Part shown: piece after piece, positions 8,005 to 9,665 of the stretch | Layout: every line of letters starts with the position of its first letter | Position numbering within the stretch: position 1 is the stretch's first letter | Assembly: GCA_024244665.1 (NCBI GenBank) | Contig: JAAEOI010000065.1 | Location: 1 to 9,665, forward strand | Direction of reading: 5' to 3' | Length of the DNA: 9,665 nucleotides | Source: Bacteroidota bacterium | Lineage (GTDB): Bacteria; Bacteroidota; Bacteroidia; Bacteroidales; GCA-2748055 | The notes under the pieces: model-generated | What the model was told of the DNA's origin: nothing | Seen by the model: only the letters and a program-made list of their open reading frames with translations | Database searches by the model: none | Translations under genes and position numbers: made by a program

Positions 8005-9665
8005 TCAGCTACCCTTTCCCTTTATAGCTTTTGTAAATGCATCCACACCTCCCACTACCGGCAAACTAATTGATGTTGCATCCAGATCGATTGTCAATTC
8101 GGTTCCCGGATCCGGCCAGAGTGTAAAGTCTCGATCGCTTGAAAAAATCATCAAGCCAATCTGCTGTCCGGCGGGAATGATCTGGTCATCTGGCTGAAGA
8201 TTGAAGGTCATTTCGTAAAATTTACCAGGCACCAGGGCTTTACTCCTGGTGAGTGAGCGATGGTTCTGAGGGTCAGCCCATCCACGGGTGATGATATTGT
8301 CTGTGATTTTGGCATTTTTTTTATCATTCCAGGGCAGGGAAACTAGCCATACTGAAAGATTTACTGCCGGCTTGCTGCTGGCGAGTTTGATCTTGATGCT
8401 CGCAGTTCCGGAGATATGAACGGAGTCTGTCAGGGTGGGAGTCATGAAGATCAGCCGGTGGTTTGTCCACTCAGCCTGAGCCAGTGATGAACCACTGAAA
8501 GAGAAGTTATCGATCAGGGTCTCTGTTCCCTGACCTGAAGTGGGATTAGTACTCATCTCTCCTGCTTCTGGAGCACCTGAACTCAGATAAAGAGAGACAT
8601 CTGATGCCGAAGGATTGGGATAATCCTCGTAAGGAGTAGGATTAGTTCTTTCATCGTTTTCCCGAACGATCCACGCCTTTGGATCATTCTCCACACCATT
8701 TTCGATCCCAAAAAGGTAACGTGTGAACCACCTGTTCATCATCTCATGAGGTGGTTTTCCACCGTGGCCTCCCTGGTGGTAGTAGATCTGCACAGGGACA
8801 CCTTTGGCTTTCAATGCCTGGGATATGCGATTGCTGTGTTCAGGAACCACATTCCAATCGTTGAAACCGTGAGCCATTAATACGGCTGCCTTCAATGGGC
8901 CTAAATCGTTAAGATAGTCCCTGCCGGCCCAGAAATCATTATAGTCTCCTGTTACCCGGTCGAATCCTTTAAGTATCTCTTCATCTCTTACATTGCAATT
9001 GCACCATTCGGCTCTTTCCGGATCGTTGGTGCCGGTATGGACCCAGTCATACAAGAAGTCAATATCCTCACCCAGCCAGCCGCCAGGGTGACGGATTAGG
9101 CCGTTGGTGCGATAGTAGTGATAATAGGAGGTATTGGGAGCGATAGGGATGATGGCTTCGAGTCCCCCGACACCTGTAGTTGCTGCAGCCAGGGGCAAGG
9201 TTCCATCAAAAGAGGTCCCCGTCATTCCCACTTTTCCGGTTGACCAGTATGCAATTACTGTCTCATTTCCATCAGGAGTTGTGTACCCTGTGGCACGTCC
9301 GTTGAGCCAGTCAATAACCGCCTTGGGAGCCAGTGATTCATTGTCTCCGCCAATGGTCGGACATCCTTGTGACAGACCCGTTCCCGGAGAAGAGGAGTGT
9401 ACAACGACAAAACCACGTGGAACCCAGTCGCAGATCTCTCTTTTTGTGATAATGGGCCGCTCGCCACAGGGAGTGAGGGCAGGGAAATGTTTACGCGGCG
9501 TAGAAACAGTTTGCAATTCGAGTCTTACATCCCAGAAGTATTCTTTGTCTACAGGACCGGTTCCGGCATTATAAGGACTGGTCCCGTAGATGACGGGAAA
9601 TTTGAGCCCTTCAGTATCTGTTTGGCGGGGCCTTGTTACGGCCACATGCATGCGATCAGGTTTGC
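8005..9665 (-). CDS. Xaa-Pro dipeptidyl-peptidase, S15 family (5' end beyond window)
   Basis: The frame is open to the window edge. Before the ATG at 9651 it reads K-P-D-R directly into MHVAVTRP, the typical early S15 pattern 'DGKPDR-hydrophobic', so 9651 is an internal methionine and the true start lies outside. Counting from that methionine (548 residues), the alpha/beta-hydrolase triad is S147 in MTGTSFDG, D265 in HGFNDWNV and H296 in HQGGH. The spacings of 118 and 31 closely match those I recall for Lactococcus PepX (120 and 30). LAAATTGVGGLEAIIPIAP and the HPGGWLGEDID segment are also PepX-like, which argues against a cocaine esterase or acylase of the same clan. The jelly-roll C-terminal domain lies at about 350-535. 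The enzyme cleaves X-Pro dipeptides from peptide N-termini. Export cannot be judged without the N-terminus. Five cysteines (62, 74, 97, 217, 219) would suit a disulfide-bearing exported form, but this is speculation. The next gene follows after 109 nt. Confidence 0.9.
   Translation of the reverse strand, partial: KPDRMHVAVTRPRQTDTEGLKFPVIYGTSPYNAGTGPVDKEYFWDVRLELQTVSTPRKHFPALTPCGERPIITKREICDWVPRGFVVVHSSSPGTGLSQGCPTIGGDNESLAPKAVIDWLNGRATGYTTPDGNETVIAYWSTGKVGMTGTSFDGTLPLAAATTGVGGLEAIIPIAPNTSYYHYYRTNGLIRHPGGWLGEDIDFLYDWVHTGTNDPERAEWCNCNVRDEEILKGFDRVTGDYNDFWAGRDYLNDLGPLKAAVLMAHGFNDWNVVPEHSNRISQALKAKGVPVQIYYHQGGHGGKPPHEMMNRWFTRYLFGIENGVENDPKAWIVRENDERTNPTPYEDYPNPSASDVSLYLSSGAPEAGEMSTNPTSGQGTETLIDNFSFSGSSLAQAEWTNHRLIFMTPTLTDSVHISGTASIKIKLASSKPAVNLSVWLVSLPWNDKKNAKITDNIITRGWADPQNHRSLTRSKALVPGKFYEMTFNLQPDDQIIPAGQQIGLMIFSSDRDFTLWPDPGTELTIDLDATSISLPVVGGVDAFTKAIKGKGS

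Noticed and set aside
9134..9574. 146-codon plus-strand open frame
   Set aside because: It is antisense to the catalytic part of the S15 peptidase, with no signal peptide, domain or leader.

Overview
This window looks like a chromosomal stretch of a free-living or gut-associated Bacteroidota bacterium (Bacteroidales/Marinilabiliales-like). That placement is an inference. It rests on moderate G+C, A-rich leader regions without strong Shine-Dalgarno sequences, signal peptides ending in the 'AQ' style common in the phylum, and the protein families present. All recognisable genes lie on the minus strand, so transcription runs from high to low coordinates. I see no tRNA, rRNA, CRISPR, transposase or phage gene.

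In transcription order the genes are: (1) 8005-9665, a 5'-truncated S15 Xaa-Pro dipeptidyl-peptidase; (2) 5562-7895, a secreted Asp-box (BNR/VPS10-like) beta-propeller protein; (3) 3961-5541, a secreted M28 zinc aminopeptidase, 20 nt behind the propeller gene; (4) 1928-3832, a secreted S1 sulfatase with a C-terminal HEAT-like region; (5) 1-1835, a secreted GH110 alpha-1,3-galactosidase whose 3' end is cut by the window edge. Gaps between genes are 109, 20, 128 and 92 nt. None holds a convincing promoter or terminator, so one long or two shorter polycistronic transcripts are plausible.

Functionally this is an exported degradation cluster with a peptide side (PepX-like enzyme, M28 peptidase, propeller) and a glycan side (sulfatase plus alpha-1,3-galactosidase). 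A sulfated, alpha-galactose-capped glycan or glycoprotein, such as a sulfated galactan or mucin-type material, would fit the glycan half. No SusC/SusD pair or regulator is visible. The most notable details are an off-consensus formylglycine motif in the sulfatase (CAVNR rather than C-x-P/A-x-R), the conserved three-aspartate spacing in the GH110 enzyme, and an unexplained 36-codon coding-like stretch between the M28 and sulfatase genes. I found no clear evidence of a wholly new system.
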